From assembly GCA_033065855.1 (NCBI GenBank), contig JAVXUO010001034.1:1240001-1304000 (forward strand): a DNA stretch of 64,000 bases, in the 5' to 3' direction. Under the pieces are notes generated by a model. That model saw only the letters and a program-made list of their open reading frames with translations, searched no databases and was not told the origin of the DNA. This document shows, one piece after another, positions 1 through 12,535 of this stretch. This DNA comes from Escallonia rubra. Lineage: Eukaryota > Streptophyta > Magnoliopsida > Escalloniales > Escalloniaceae. The first letter of the stretch is position 1. Every line of letters begins with the position of its first letter. The position numbers and the translations under genes are program-made.

Positions 1-1096
1 CTATAGCTATAGGTCTTTTATATTTTGTCTAAAGAGCTCAACACGTACGGAGAATTATCTAGTGCTCTAAAAAGGCACCCCATGGTGAAGATACCAATCA
101 GTCTTCATCACACAATTAATGGGTGAAAGTGCCTTATCTCTTACCATATCTGCTTCAAAGCACAGCCACAAGTGTAGCCATCGAATGTCCAATGATAGAC
201 TTGCTTAAAATCAGTCAGTTTGTCCTATAAATTGACAGAGGTAAATCGAGGTTCTACCTAAATAATGTTACTTTGAAGGTACCATGACTAAAACCAAGTT
301 TACACTCTGTGTCATAGAAAACTGTACATATATGAAGGTACGCAGGAAGTTGTGAGAATGGTTATACTTGTGCTACTCATGGCACCGTGCTCCAGATTTT
401 TCTACGAGAGAGGATCCCTCATTGCCTCTAGATGTCTTTATACTTGAGCTTAATAGTAACTTTTACCGACTTTAAATCTTTGTTTTATCCAAAAGCTTTC
501 ACTAAAACTCGTGTTAGGTTCCCACAATAAGTGACAATGCAACAGCCCAAGCTTTCACCCTTGGAATCAAAGGGAGAACTTTGACGAAGTTACTTAGTAT
601 GCAAAGCTCGTTATTGTGTACGTAAAATGGATAACAGCAAGAAGAATGAAGGGCGGCTTGTTACTATGAGAAAAAATAATAGAGTTATATAACTCAAGAC
701 TTCATGGTTGTACGTGATAATAAAAATAAACATTTTAATGGCCATCAGGTCAAACGCACAATGCATTTAGGGCTGAGTGATTCACCGAGTTGACAAGAAT
801 GTATGTAATGTAATACCTCAAGTAACTCGTGAAGTACTCAAAACATATAGTAGTAGAGTTTAGGGTTCCAGAGAGCCAATTAATTGCTGATGAAAGCATA
901 GTATTACTTATTTGATCTCATCCACTTCAATGGAAATCCGAATACAGACACCCGAAGCAAACAGAAATTCCAAAAAGGGTCCAAAGGAGAGAAGTAGTTT
1001 GAGAAAAGGGAAAAAAAGGAGCTTAATTAAAGATACAATTGAAATAAATAGAACTGGCCCTTAACCAAGAAGGGCTCTATTATTGCAAGGAATTGA
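1..1096. other. Intergenic, 3' side of RBCS
   Basis: No open frame or repeat that I can identify. The part nearest 1096 should be the 3' UTR and polyadenylation region of the minus-strand RBCS gene. The rest is AT-rich spacer. Confidence 0.5.
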
Positions 1097-2152
1097 TTAG
1101 GTTGGCCTGTGGGCAATGAAACTGATGCACTGCACTTGGCGCTTGTTGTCGAATCCGATGATCCGGATGTATGCTTCTGGGTACTCCTTCTTGCACTCAT
1201 CCAGCTCCTTCAACACCTGCAATGGGTCGATGCAGCCAAACATGGGCAGCTTCCACATCACCCAGTATCTGCCATCATAGTACCCCGGGGACTTGTTGTT
1301 CTCACGGTACACGAAGCCGTGCTATATTCACCACACAAATTTAGAAATCAATGCATTGACAACCTAATACTAACAGCTCTACACTGCTGCAGGAAGTGAA
1401 GTTACGGCGGTGCTACGTTAACCCGTGCATGTTAAAACTTAAATTTTGCACGGTCCAGACCATCAAGAAGGATTATATAGATCTCCGTGGGCTGATACGG
1501 CAGCCGAAGCGGCTATGAGAAGCATAAGGTTATTGTATCACCACTTTTCTTAATGTTGTACTCTCTTGGAATGACAAAATTGCTCTGAGTTGAGTAGACA
1601 ATATCATCTTAAAGTGCAAGATGTATAAAATTTTCAAACTCAGCCGGGAATCTACTTATTTCTTCTATGTGTGAAGATATGAAATATACACATGTACACA
1701 ATCTGAAATAAAGGGGAGTTAAAAGCTTAAGAATTGACCTCCAACTCGAATTCCAAGCAGGGAACCCATCCCTGGCGAAGAAGATACTCGACTTCCTTGG
1801 CCAATGACTCGCGTGAGAGAGGTGGAAGGTAAGAGAGGGTCTCGAACTTCTTGTTGTCAATTGGTGGCCACACCTGCACGCAACAGATTTCAACGACTTC
1901 AGTTCACTGCCAACGCAAGCATAAATCTTCTCATAGTTATCGAAGTGTTTGATGTTTCACTAGGTTGCTGCGTACCTTCATGCACTGCACTCTTCCACCG
2001 TTGCTGGGAAGGGATGAAAGGTCATTGTTGGCCTTTCGGGTGACGGGGAAGGTGGAGATAGACTTCAGGCCGGTGAACGGTGCAACCATGCTAGCTTGAG
2101 CAGGGGCGGTAACGGCGGCTACGGCCGAGGAGGACATCATGGATGCAGCCAT
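1097..2152 (-). CDS. RBCS: Ribulose-bisphosphate carboxylase small subunit precursor (three exons)
   Basis: Small subunit of chloroplast RuBisCO; it is made in the cytosol, imported, and assembles with eight plastid-encoded large subunits to fix CO2. Exons on the minus strand are 2152-1976, 1873-1739 and 1321-1097, joined in frame at GT-AG introns of 102 and 417 bp. They give 178 residues, the normal precursor size. Residues 1-57 form the Ser/Ala/Thr-rich transit peptide (starts [14 protein letters not shown], ends GGRVQC). The mature protein begins [20 protein letters not shown] and keeps the family signatures [34 protein letters not shown] and the C-terminal [19 protein letters not shown]. 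The 135-bp middle exon is the canonical RBCS exon 2. The start is the first ATG, 73 bp below a TATA box. Nothing is broken and it looks functional. RBCS genes usually form small families, so other copies are expected elsewhere. Confidence 0.97.
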
Positions 2153-2224
2153 ATCCTTCTCTTCCTTGTTACTTCACTGGTTTTCGTTTCCAATGATATG
2201 CTTTTGACCCTGTTGCCTCATTCC

Positions 2225-2233
2225 TATATATAA
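2225..2233 (-). promoter_or_regulatory. TATA box of RBCS
   Basis: TTATATATA read on the minus strand, about 75 bp upstream of the RBCS start codon. This leaves room for a short leader, as is usual in RBCS genes. Confidence 0.75.
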
Positions 2234-2374
2234 TGGGAACAGCTACCCTTGTTGCATCTAACGGACAAATAGCGATCAACCTGATCTTTTACGAATTGTG
2301 GCCATTGGATCATGTGGCTCATGACACCAGGCACGTCTAGGCCACAGAAGGGTTGAAAAGTTTTGGATCCAGGC

Positions 2375-2437
2375 CTTATCATGATGCACCAGAATTGAGT
2401 GCCACGTGGCGGGGAGCTGAAAAATCTTATCTCATCC
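2375..2437 (-). promoter_or_regulatory. Light-response module: I-box, G-box, I-box
   Basis: Read on the minus strand towards the gene: GGATGAGATAAGAT at 2437-2424 (the classic RBCS I-box), CCACGTGG at 2409-2402 (G-box, bound by bZIP factors such as HY5 and by bHLH factors such as PIFs), then GATAAG at 2380-2375 (second I-box). The array is about 150-210 bp above the TATA box. Order and spacing match the conserved light-responsive array of dicot RBCS promoters. The motifs are seen directly; light regulation is inferred from the family. Confidence 0.8.
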
Positions 2438-2439
2438 CC

Positions 2440-3060
2440 TGGCTCCAAGAGGAGGACATGAATATGGGTGCTGATGGTTGATTTGTTTTTGGGTCAGTCT
2501 TTTTCCTTTCACCATCTTTCAATTTTGCCCCATCTACACTGCAGTTCTGAGAGGCCATCCCTTTGTTCAGGCCTATGTTATGTGTACCTTCTGCCCTTTT
2601 CCATTAAAATAAAAGCAAATGCATGTGTAAATTATGCACTTTTGAGTGGTTTTGCTATGGTATAGTGTATGTTTATCTGCATTTTTCATTTGACTGCCTC
2701 ACTCTTTAGTGGTTATAGATTCAATTAGTTTTGATTATAAATTTCATTAACAACTATTTGGAGTGAACTAATTCAAACTATCTAGGAGTAAAATATCATC
2801 TACACTACAAGATGTGTACTTGATCTTATGCTCCTTTTATTTTTTTTCCTCTTTTTCTTTTTGTGAACGTGTACATTTTTTGCGCATGCATTGCTCCGGA
2901 ATATTTTTTGAATGGGTGCCAATCAATTAAACTGACTATTAATTACATACCTTATTGAGAAAGATGCACCGTATATTATAACGTGAACCCAAAGTGACAA
3001 GTTTCAAATACAACAACGGAGAAGATGTTCAAATAACAAACCAACCACCACAAGTAAACA
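2440..3060. other. Intergenic, distal RBCS upstream region
   Basis: AT-rich, with no supported gene. A short open frame at 2468-2665 resembles no known protein. Confidence 0.4.
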
Positions 3061-3264
3061 GGATTTCAGCGACATAATTTTTCGTCGCTAAAAGATGTTC
3101 GTCGCTAAAGAGTTTTACTGACCTAAAAATCCGTTGAAAAAAGCTCCCTTACTAAAAGGATTGGGGTGTCCCACCAGTAATTACCTCGACTTTTACCAGC
3201 GGAAAGTATTATTGGTAAAACAATTTTCCATATTTACTACATGCACATATGTGTGTAAGATATA

Positions 3265-3430
3265 CATACATATGTATATGTACTATATATAAAAGCACGG
3301 ATCGGGATAAATGGTTAATCTTTTTTTTTCCTGAAATGGCATTTTTAAATTAAAGTCTTCATAAAATTAGGGGTGATTAAAAGTTTTTTTGACTTATAAT
3401 TTTTTCCTTAAATATCCTTTTGGATTAGAG
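3265..3430 (+). mobile_element. Possible Helitron 5' end
   Basis: The stretch ACTATATATAAAAGCACGG near 3281 resembles the usual start of plant Helitrons (TC, then an ACTATATAAAAGCACGG-like string), followed by AT-rich sequence. No matching hairpin plus CTRR terminus was found at a sensible distance, so the element is truncated or misassigned. Confidence 0.3.
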
Positions 3431-4300
3431 TGTTATCAAAGAATTGGGGTCTTTTTGCCTTCTCGTAAGATATCAAGCTTCTTTCATTCAAACACTCATA
3501 TTAGAATATATGTTTTTGTTAGAGGTAAGGGCTATTTTTATTTTTACTAAAGAAAAAAGTGAAATATCCTATGAAAACCCTATAAAATCACCCTTAAACT
3601 CCTGCCTACTCACTGAGCAACATCGATCTTATTGAAAAAGCCTATGAAAGTCTACATCTATTCACGTTAAAATTGAACTACCATATAGTTACTATATCTT
3701 CTCCATCAAATTTGATTAAAAAAAAACAACTTGCGCATAACAGAGTTTTCAGCAGCCTTTGAATTATTGTGCATGTAAATAGATTTTTGTACAAACATAT
3801 ATTAGTATAATGAAGCTAACATATAATCAAGGTTTACTTTTAGGTTTTGAATACATGTATAAAGAAACTGGTTCTAGGTTTTTTAAGTGCATATATACTA
3901 GTGACTTTAAAGAATCACTAAATATATCGAACTCATTTGCTCCTAATTATAATTTGAGTTTGTGACAAATAAGTAATCTCAAGCTCATATTAGAGTTATT
4001 GAAATGCCTCTATTTACATGATAACATGGTATTCACATGGTTATTGACCTTGTATGTTTCACTATAACCCAATACCATATATTTGCATGATAACATGTTC
4101 TTCTTTATTTATTGTCTTTGTATATTCCTCTCTCATGGATGATGAGGATTAGCCAAAACCCAATCTATAAAGATTCTAATTTATTTGAGCTCAAACGTTT
4201 AATGCTTTTTTTTCCGGCTTGAAAATCTCAAGTTTTGATATGCAAGAGTAAAACAACTAAGCATTTTCTTTTCTTAAGTACAGTTTTTTATATATTAAGG

Positions 4301-4955
4301 TTTCTAAAATTTAAAGGTATTTTTGACTTATAAAAGTGTGAGGCCAAATAACAACCTTTTTGGCTAAAATTATATATTTTGTCACTAAATATGTTAAAAG
4401 TTCACTAATCCTTCCTTTAGTGACGAAAAAGTATGTATTTAACGGTAATGAGTGGAGATCCTGCCCCAGTGGGTTAAATGACTAAATATATTTCCCTCAG
4501 TAATAGCCTTTTTAAATTTAAAAGGTTTACAAAAATTAAGGGTGCTTTTGACTTTTAAATGGGTGAAGTTAGATTACAGTATTTTGACTAAATATAATAT
4601 TTTATTGCTAGAGAAATTAAAAGTTCACTAATGTAACTGTTAGTGACAAAATTAAAACAACGGATTTAGCCCTACTGTATAAGAATGATTCCATGGGTTA
4701 AATGGCTTTTTTTCTTTGAAAAAAAAAACTTTTTTTTTAAATTAAAAAGGTTTACAAAAACTAAGGTTGATTTTAACTTTTGAAATTGTGAAGCTAAATT
4801 ATAACTTTTGTGACAAAATTTAATCATTTTGCCGCTAAAGAGCTTAAAAGTTTATCAATATATCTTTTGGTAACAAAAGAGTATGAATCGAGCTCCATCG
4901 TATAGCTAGGATTCCAAATAATTAAATGGCTAAATACTTTTTCTTGAAAAGACCA
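4301..4955 (+). repeat. Three degenerate tandem units of about 223 bp
   Basis: Units start near 4301, 4523 and 4748. Each begins with a GGTTTACAAAAATTAAGG-like string, then TTTTGACTT, a GTGAAG- or GTGAGG-like string, a TTTAGTGACAAAA-like block, and ends in GGTTAAATGGCTAAAT. A related but weaker block occurs around 3330-3400. GTGACGAAA/TCGTCGC motifs here and at 3080-3110 resemble subterminal repeats of plant DNA transposons, so this may be the remains of one. No coding capacity is visible. Confidence 0.6.
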
Positions 4956-7559
4956 TTATTATTATTATTATTATTATTTTCCCTTAAAATGCTCCTTTTT
5001 GTCTAAATAGTTTTTTTTCCCCTCTTATGGTGGAAAAAACAAAACCACACTGACTTAAGAATAAATTAAAAAAGACTTCGAGGAGGGGTATGATTAGCAC
5101 ATGTTTCATCTTTTAATTGATTATTACTGTTTATATTTGTTTGCTTGATCATCGTAATAGTAAGGACAAATTGCCTCTTTTTGTTAACACCATTTTTACT
5201 GTTTTTTTCAATTTTTTTAGCAATTACTCCATGTTTTATATTGTCCCCTTTTAAAAAAAAAAAGGCCCCTGTTTGTTAGAGTGCTCCGAACAAACAGATG
5301 GTTTGGAAGACGAGGAAGCGTGGGTCTTAGAGTTGCATGAGTTCATTTTTTTTTAATTGTTTTAATGGATAGTTTAGGGGATTGTACTGTTTATGGATTA
5401 TAGTTGAAGAAAGATGACATTCCGATCAGCAGTAATATTTTTGCTAAAAGTTGAAGTGGGAGAGACAAAATCGCTAATAAGATGGATAAGCGACTAGAAG
5501 AGAGAAAATAATGAGTGCTTGGCTTGAGAAGAGAAAGAGCATGAGAACCTAATTTATGAACAATGCATATGACAGCACGAGTATCAGAGGCCTAAGCTTC
5601 ACTGTGTACGAATAATGGAATAAATTTAGTTTTATAATATTGATTTCAATTATTTAAAATCTTGGACCAAGAATGGCTAATGTGATAGGAAAATAGTCTA
5701 TCAAAAATAAGTGTCCTCGGTTCTAGATAATCAGAAACATTCGTCTCAGGACCATCCAATACTCCTTACAAAAGATTATGAGTTCTATGTGAAAAGGGGA
5801 AAAAGAAAAGGACCCGAAATTCAGTGGAAAATATGCACATAATCTTAAAGCAATTACTATAGCTCGAAAGTTCAAAAACACTGAAACTCGACAAAGCTAG
5901 CCTGAACCACACAGGCAATGACGGATTAGGCTAGAGTGCAATGTTGGGCCTCCTCCACTTTGGGCTTTATAATATTGATTTTGGGGCCGTTAGTTGGGCT
6001 CCAAGTTAGGTTTAGTTTCTATGGGTTTAATCAATTTAATTTAAGAAAATGTAGACTTTTACCCGACGGAACCCACTTAGTGAGTTGTGTTGGGTTGGGT
6101 TTTTAAAATCTATTTATGTTAAAGGTCATATTTTGTTAGTAACCTTCAAACACGAGAATTACCACCGGCCACCACCTCCTGTCGTCGCACAATCATCCAC
6201 CATCACTTGTTGCTGCCGGTAATCACTTGCCAGAGTAGCAGACTTTTGCCGCTGACGGCAGCCTCTGCCAACCTACGCTGACTAAAGTAGCCACCTCCAC
6301 CACTGGCTATCATCGTGCCGACTGTCAACCTTATGTCTGACGTCTGCTGACAGCCGCCAATTTCTGGGACTGTCGTCGGCCACCACGCTAACATCAGCTT
6401 TGCCTGCCACAACTAGCGGTCCCCGCAGTCTATCGCCAACCCCTAGCTCCGCGCTGCTGGCAACCGGTTGCAGGCTGCCACCTTCGATAATCACTACCAC
6501 CACCGCTGTCAACTATCCCCACCACTTCATTTTTTGTTTAAAACTAAAAAAAGTTCTTACTTTGTGTTGACCAACTTATTAAAATCCAAGTATAGCAGAC
6601 CATCTTAACTCAAATAATCCATTTTTTTCTTGCATTACAGTGGGTTGCTTTTGAAAAGCACATGGTTTTTCTTAGGTTGCGTACAAACACAATCCAACTC
6701 ACCCAAATTGCAATCCTAGATGTTAGTGCTTGTTTGTTAAAAGTTTGCTTTCTAGATAACAAGGCCCTCATAAGTGCCTTTGGGCAAATTAACAGACTCA
6801 TCTTTCTAATAGCCAACGTCGAGTCGGGTAATGTGACATAAAAGGTGCAAATAAATATATGATCCCCGATGCTTACGAATATAGATGATGATCTTGCTTT
6901 TCTTTTCTCTTTATTTTTTGGCAATATTTAAAATATCTAGGTGATCTAGCCTTTATTGTTTTAAATGATATAGACGGATTTTCATCCTGTTGGACTTTCT
7001 TCGACATGATAAGCTATGCTATCTTATGCATGTATCATCTTACAACAAAATACCATGCGCCCCAAACACTTACGTGAACGCATTTAAACTCCACTCATCT
7101 GCTAATTTTGTAATGTCTATAGCCTTTCTTAATGTCTTTCGATCATTATAATTTTCTTCCATTGGGCAGCCTTTGCTAACTGCATTTTAGTTTCTAGCCA
7201 CCATCACCATGAAAGTAGAACCATTGTTAAAATGTGTTTAATACGCTCCCTCCAAAGCAGCCCCAAGCATAAGCTCCTGGTTTTAGCCATGGGGACTGGT
7301 GTTTGTAGGTTGTAATGTCAACCTACAAGCTGTACAGGCCATTTTTTTTGTTTTTGTTTTTTGGGAACAACTGGAAAGGAATATATTTGCAAGGTGACCT
7401 TTCAATATCGTAAGGAGTCTCATTTTGCGGGGAGTTAATGCTTGTCAATCAGCAATGATCCCCAATGGCCCTACCCTCCAAAATTTTCTCTACCTTTAAG
7501 CCTGTTTTTGCAAGCCAGCCAGAAAATAAAGGCACGTGTTGTATGTCCAAAATTATGTT
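4955..7559. other. Intergenic
   Basis: Contains an (ATT)n run near 4957-4977, a TTGGGTTGGGTT-type string near 6090 and a Pro/His/Ala-coding low-complexity stretch at 6160-6520 that looks like transposon filler. No gene is supported. Confidence 0.4.
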
Positions 7560-7975
7560 ATTGCCATCAATGAGAATCGCAATTCCTAGACCCAAGTCTC
7601 TCCGTATGCCATGTTGAAGCAATAGCAGCAGGGAGAGCCGCCATGTTTGGTTATGAATGTGATGCCAAATAGATAGAGATGCGATACGGGTCATCAGTGC
7701 CTTAAATTCATCGGAATCTTCTATGATTGGAATAATGATTGACGATGTCCAAAAGATTGCTCACTGCTTCGGCATATATGCAGCTTTCAACACGTCAAAC
7801 GTTCAGACAACAAAGCATCTCATGGACTAGTTAGATTTGTTTGTAATTTAAATGAAGCGCTGGTATGGATGGACGATATACCACAACTTTTAATATCTTT
7901 CATCCTCACGGACTGTGACCATCTCGATCAATAAAATCGCCTATTTCCATCAAAAAGTCTCTCCGTATGGCATGC
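7560..7975 (+). pseudogene. LINE-type RNase H (RVT_3) remnant
   Basis: Conceptual plus-strand translation in changing frames gives pieces typical of the RNase H-like C-terminus of plant non-LTR reverse transcriptases: HVEAIAAGRAAMFGYE near 7620, then ISALNSSESSMIGIMIDD and VQKIAHCFGIYAAF (7695-7790), then ALVWMDDIPQLL (about 7858-7893) before a terminal stop. Frame changes and stops make it non-functional. It is probably a truncated 3' end of a LINE. The order of the pieces matches the family; the assignment is by eye. Confidence 0.55.
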
Positions 7976-8529
7976 CAACATTGCCAATTTGACATCCATC
8001 AACTGCATTGCATTACGGGAAGTTCGGCAGCAAACTTGTTACACCGTTGCCGAGTGGAATACTGGTAAGCGACTCGGTCAAGATATTGGTAATGGATAAC
8101 AACAGGAAATGCTAAAGTCAAATATCTACGGCAAGGTATAAGTAAATCTTACGGAAGTAACATTTTGCAATTTGGCAGACACAAGGTTCCAAGTTATAGG
8201 CCATCACGCATTAATGAATTTGTGAGTTAAACATGGGAACTAGCCTTACAACTACCGAATACTTTGAAGGGTGTTTAGATGGAGAAGATTCTAAATATTA
8301 GAAAGTTTAGAATCTCTTTATTTTAAAATTCTTACATTTTGAAATCTCAGAATTTACCAAGCTTAAGATTTGACACTTTTTTGCGTAGTAGTATTGTACT
8401 CTAACAGTTGGTTATGAAATATATGGATGGATTATAGATAAGTTGGTGAAAGAAAAAGTGAAAAATAGATGACTTGCGGTTAAAAGATAATGAAAGAAAG
8501 ACTTATAAATGGTTCAAAATTAGAAAGAC

Positions 8530-9192
8530 ATGCGGCACCAAATTTGGACACACCGCAATCATCAAATTTTTCGTCAAACTGAATTCAAGCCTGTTGACGT
8601 AACTCGTAGTATTCAAAATCTTCACCGCAAAGTCAACTTAGCCTACCAAAAAACTTCCCTCCCCTCAGATAATACTCTCTCACCGCATACTACACAGCTT
8701 CCCCTCCCCTTTGACCTTCAAAAATATGAGACGCCATGCACTTGCAACCGTTTAGATCCTCTTATATTAAAAATGGCTATCTGCTTCAACCCAAAACTTT
8801 TAAAAGTAGGGGTCGGCATCTCATGCTCTAACCATCTTAATCAAAGGTGCGGGTCTGCAGCAATCTCCAAATCTGCCTCTGATCCATCATCTGCACTGGC
8901 TATGGGCATTCTTACTGTGGTCGAATGGGCGAAGCATCGGAATCTATTTCATATTAAAATTCTCACTAATTCTAAGCTTCTCTTATCTCAGATGACGGAC
9001 ACTGACGATATTCCTGCTCAGGTGGCACCGATTCTATATGATACCTGTTATACTATAGCTGATCTTCATTACTGCAGCATTGACATGACTACAGCCTTGC
9101 ATCTAAAAGAGGCCAGATCTTTAGCAGCTTTTGCGTGTTATGCCCGGATATCCGTATATCAGGACTGGGTGCATGAGATTTTGCTGCAATAA
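8530..9192 (+). pseudogene. LINE-derived RNase H-like fragment, 220-codon open frame
   Basis: An open frame of 220 residues. It begins in the zinc-binding tail of a LINE reverse transcriptase (WTHRNHQIF, the usual W-x2-RN-x2-F pattern) and continues into an RVT_3/RNase H-like fold: VGVGISC strand, then ALAMGILTVVEWAKHRN helix, then HIKILTNSKLLLS where the family has a TDS motif. The catalytic Asp is therefore Asn here. It ends with the usual W-containing tail (YQDWVHEILLQ). Only the last part of a LINE ORF2 is present and no RT palm motif lies upstream. It is either a 5'-truncated insertion or an isolated RNase H-like gene; I favour the truncated LINE. Confidence 0.55.
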
Positions 9193-11783
9193 GATCTCTC
9201 CCTCGACTTCATCCTTTTTTGATTTCCCTTTGGTGCAAGACCTTATTATTTGGTGTCACTTGTATTATTTTATTTCTGCTTTGTCTGTACCTCTTGACGC
9301 TTGCGTCATGACTTTACTTTCCTTTGTCGGTTTGTTTTGCACTGTAACCAACCTTTATCTATGCAATTCTCTGATTTATCAAAAATCTTTCTTTCAAATT
9401 AGTTCTAGAATTTTCAAAATTCTCTCTTATAGTTACCAATTTTAAATCTTCAGCCAAATTAAAAATTATAGTTGAATTATCTTATCAAAACACATTCTTA
9501 TGTCAATTATATGATAACTTAGATACTTAGAGAGAAGTAATTAGTACCAAAAGAAAAAGATAAATGCGGCAAATATATGTCATAATAAGACACTTTCGTT
9601 TTATAGGTTAAGATGAGGACACCTCATACCCTCAAAAGACAAATTTTAAAAATTAGAAAAAGGCAAATAAATAAACCTTAGTGTTATCCCTACTCATCGC
9701 ACTTTACACGCCAATTGGTTACTTATGTATAATGAACATTTATTTCAAGTTATGCCACATACAAATGCTTTTATCGTGCTAATTTTTTCTTGTATTCTAA
9801 AAAATCATCAAAGAGAACACGATATTATTAGTATAACTTAAAATAAGATAAGAGTTAAAATAAAACTAGGGCAGTCGGCGATGTCAAATGGCGGCACACG
9901 GCGGTGCGACGACATGTATTAATAGGGTTGAGCACAGTTTTGTTGGTTTTATTTGGAGGTTGAATATCAAACCGAATCAACCACTATCAGTTTGGAAGAA
10001 AGAAAACAAATCGTTGTTAACCGGTTCGTTTTAAACGATTTGAATGATTTGACCGGCTTGGACTTGTAGTAATTATTAGACTTGTTTGGGCCTAACCATT
10101 GATTATTTAGTATTTGTAATATACAGAACCACTAGTTTTTTTGAAGCCTACTGATAATAACTAGGTAAAAATTACAAGTATGGTGAAAATTAAATCACAA
10201 GTATGGCAAAAATAAATGATAACTAGGGTTAGATTAAACTTTATAATTTTTAGTTCTAGATACATATACGTTCGGTTCGGTTCAGTTCAGATTAGAACGG
10301 TTTAAAAAAAAATCAAACCTAAACATACATCAATTTTGAAAGAAAAAAATCAATTGATTCATTAAATCGAGTGATAGGCCGTTTTGGTCTTTTGGGTTTG
10401 GCCATTGGATTGGTATGAATAGTTTAAATACTCCCCTACGTTGTGGTGACTGCGGGTGGTTCTTATTTATACAAGTTACCAATAGAGTATTTTAAACAAA
10501 AAGGTTTTAAAAGCCCGGTGTAAGATAACCCACTATAAAATGAGCTCAATCCATCCTAACCAATTTCATTCTCAAGTGGATTGAATTGCGTAAAATTTCA
10601 CAATCTTTTAAGTTGAATCGATTAAATTCATAAAAATTCAATGTAAATTGGAGCCGCAGCCCGTTAAGTTAAACGCGAGGTAGGGGCGCCACAAATGCAG
10701 ATGCATGCGTATATGGTACGGAGTATATATTTAAATAATAAACGTGAAGATGATGTTAAGATGGGACTAAAAATACGTAGGGCAGAGCTAATTGAACATG
10801 TGAACGCAGGGGCTGTCGTTCTGTCTGGCTTTTTTTTTGCGGTCTTCGCCTTTTGATGTATATTGCTTTCGCCCGCGAAGGCTTGTACTATGGCTTTTCT
10901 ATTAATGGTAGGGTCCTTACCCCTTTTTTTAAAAAAAAACATGTGAAAGCAAATATGAAAGGCAGATGAGACTCGTTAAAAACTAGTGCAAGTTGTGCGC
11001 TCAATGAGTATTGTACTTGTACTGTGTCATGAGCACGGTGATGACAAAATCTTAGGTACCACACCATTCTAACATGCAACTTGAATTGAATCATTAGATT
11101 AGATAGGAAAAGCTATGTTCCAATTGGTGCCAACTTTAATCCTGATCAATTCCTTGCAAATGCGGGCTCAAGTTTTAGTGGCAAATATTACATAGTCCCG
11201 CGTCGAAAGTTTTGACCATTTAATTAGGTGAAAAGATGAATCTGATAAGAGAATGTGTTAAGGGAGATAACGAGTTATTTTATATTGTATGGACAATCTT
11301 ACATGATAAGTATTATTAGTCCCGGACTGCCTAATATCTTCTTAACTTTCGGCCGTAAATATTGACACAATGAGCAAAAGTTGGATGGCTCCTTGTCCTT
11401 ATAAACAAAATTTGTTCTTTTAGAAATGTCTATTGTCATAAGAACAAAACATGGTAATGTGCTTCACTTAACGTACTGTTATGCCTGGTTTTATTTTTAG
11501 TAACACCTTTACTGATGAATTTGATGATACTTTTGAAATGTTGTTAAATATCTTAGCATAACCATCACCATGGCCTTATGTGACATGAGTCTATGAACAA
11601 TGTAAAGTTGTTGTATCTAACATAAGAGTTACAATTTGAGCACTTAACGTCCGAGTTACAACATTGTTGTAATCAAGTCCAAAATCAGGATGCATGTATA
11701 TGGATGAAAGTTACCCTGTCACAATTTAGGGGTATTTGCATGAAAGCAATGAGAGGCCATTTGGGGGTTGATTTTTTTAAAAG
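9193..11783. other. Intergenic with a probable hAT remnant
   Basis: Between about 9925 and 10335 there are GGTTCGGTTCGGTTCAG-like and AACCGGTTCGTTTTAAACG-like strings with a TAGGGTTGAGCACAG left end. These resemble the subterminal repeats of the hAT element at 22408-22958, but no clean right end or target duplication was found. The rest is AT-rich with no gene. Confidence 0.35.
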
Positions 11784-11965
11784 GGCTAATTACACCTATG
11801 TCCCTGAGGTTTTGGGGTAATTACACGCGAGGACAATAGTTTGCAATAATTACACTTATGTTCGTTGACCAAACGGAATACAAAAATACTTAACGGTTTT
11901 GACAAAAAGACTTAATTGCCCCTGACTTTAAAATAAAATACCATCCATCCATATTCCTTTCATCT

Positions 11966-12121
11966 GAAATCCACTGTTTGTTATGTCCGTGTAATCCAGA
12001 TGATGGAAGAAGCATTATTCAGGACTTGGAGATTGGAGCCATGTTCACCCATCACCAGAAGATTGTAGTCGTCGATAGCGAGATGCCAAATGGAGACAAA
12101 GAAAAGATGAGGATTGTAAGA
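11966..12121 (+). pseudogene. Captured phospholipase D (alpha type) fragment, first HKD motif
   Basis: One open frame reads HCLLCPCNPDDG, IIQDLEIGAMFTHHQKIVVV and DSEMPNGDKEKMRIV in succession. This matches the first phosphodiesterase (HKD) motif region of plant PLD-alpha, with H-x-K-x4-D intact as HHQKIVVVD (His codon 12053, Lys 12059, Asp 12074). Only about 50 residues are present, with no C2 domain and no second HKD, so it cannot encode an enzyme. Both sides pass into transposon sequence, which is why I call it captured. Confidence 0.85.
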
Positions 12122-12438
12122 GGAAGATTGGATCTGCTACTGGTGAGGGGAAGATGAGATTTGCAACCGGCGAGGGAAGATGAGATATGCGATCGATGAG
12201 GGGAAGATGGGATCTGCGACGGGGTGAATAGAGCATGGGATATGCGAATGGGGTGAGGGGAGGGTGGGGGCGGAGACGGGGTGGGGGGAGGGTGAGCGGC
12301 GGTGACGGGGGAGTTACAGAAAGAGAGAGTGTAAGGAAAGTTGGAGAGAGGAGGCGCCAGCGGGGTGAGGACAGGGAGGCGCCGGAGGGGTGGGGACAGA
12401 GAGGCGCCGGCGGCTAGGTAGGGGTTGAAGAGTAACCC

Positions 12439-12535
12439 TAATTTAATTTCTAAATTAGGGTTTTGAAACCCTAATTTTCAAATCAGGGTTTTGAAGCCCT
12501 AATTTACAAATTAGGGTTTTGAAACCCTAATTGGT
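12439..12535 (+). repeat. AAACCCTAATTT-type repeat cluster in a MULE
   Basis: Three to four partly palindromic units containing GAAACCCTAATT and AAATTAGGGTTTT, about 32 bp apart. The same motif is arrayed at 58862-59033 in the sister element, so it belongs to the transposon. It resembles plant telomeric CCCTAAA only in part and is not a telomere array. Confidence 0.7.

Noticed and set aside
1109-1399. 96-codon plus-strand open frame
   Set aside because: It is antisense to RBCS exon 3 and the intron before it.
12439-12535. CCCTAA-like repeats as interstitial telomere sequence
   Set aside because: The unit is about 32 bp with AATTTGCAAATT between, and it recurs in the sister MULE; it is transposon sequence, not TTTAGGG telomere repeat.
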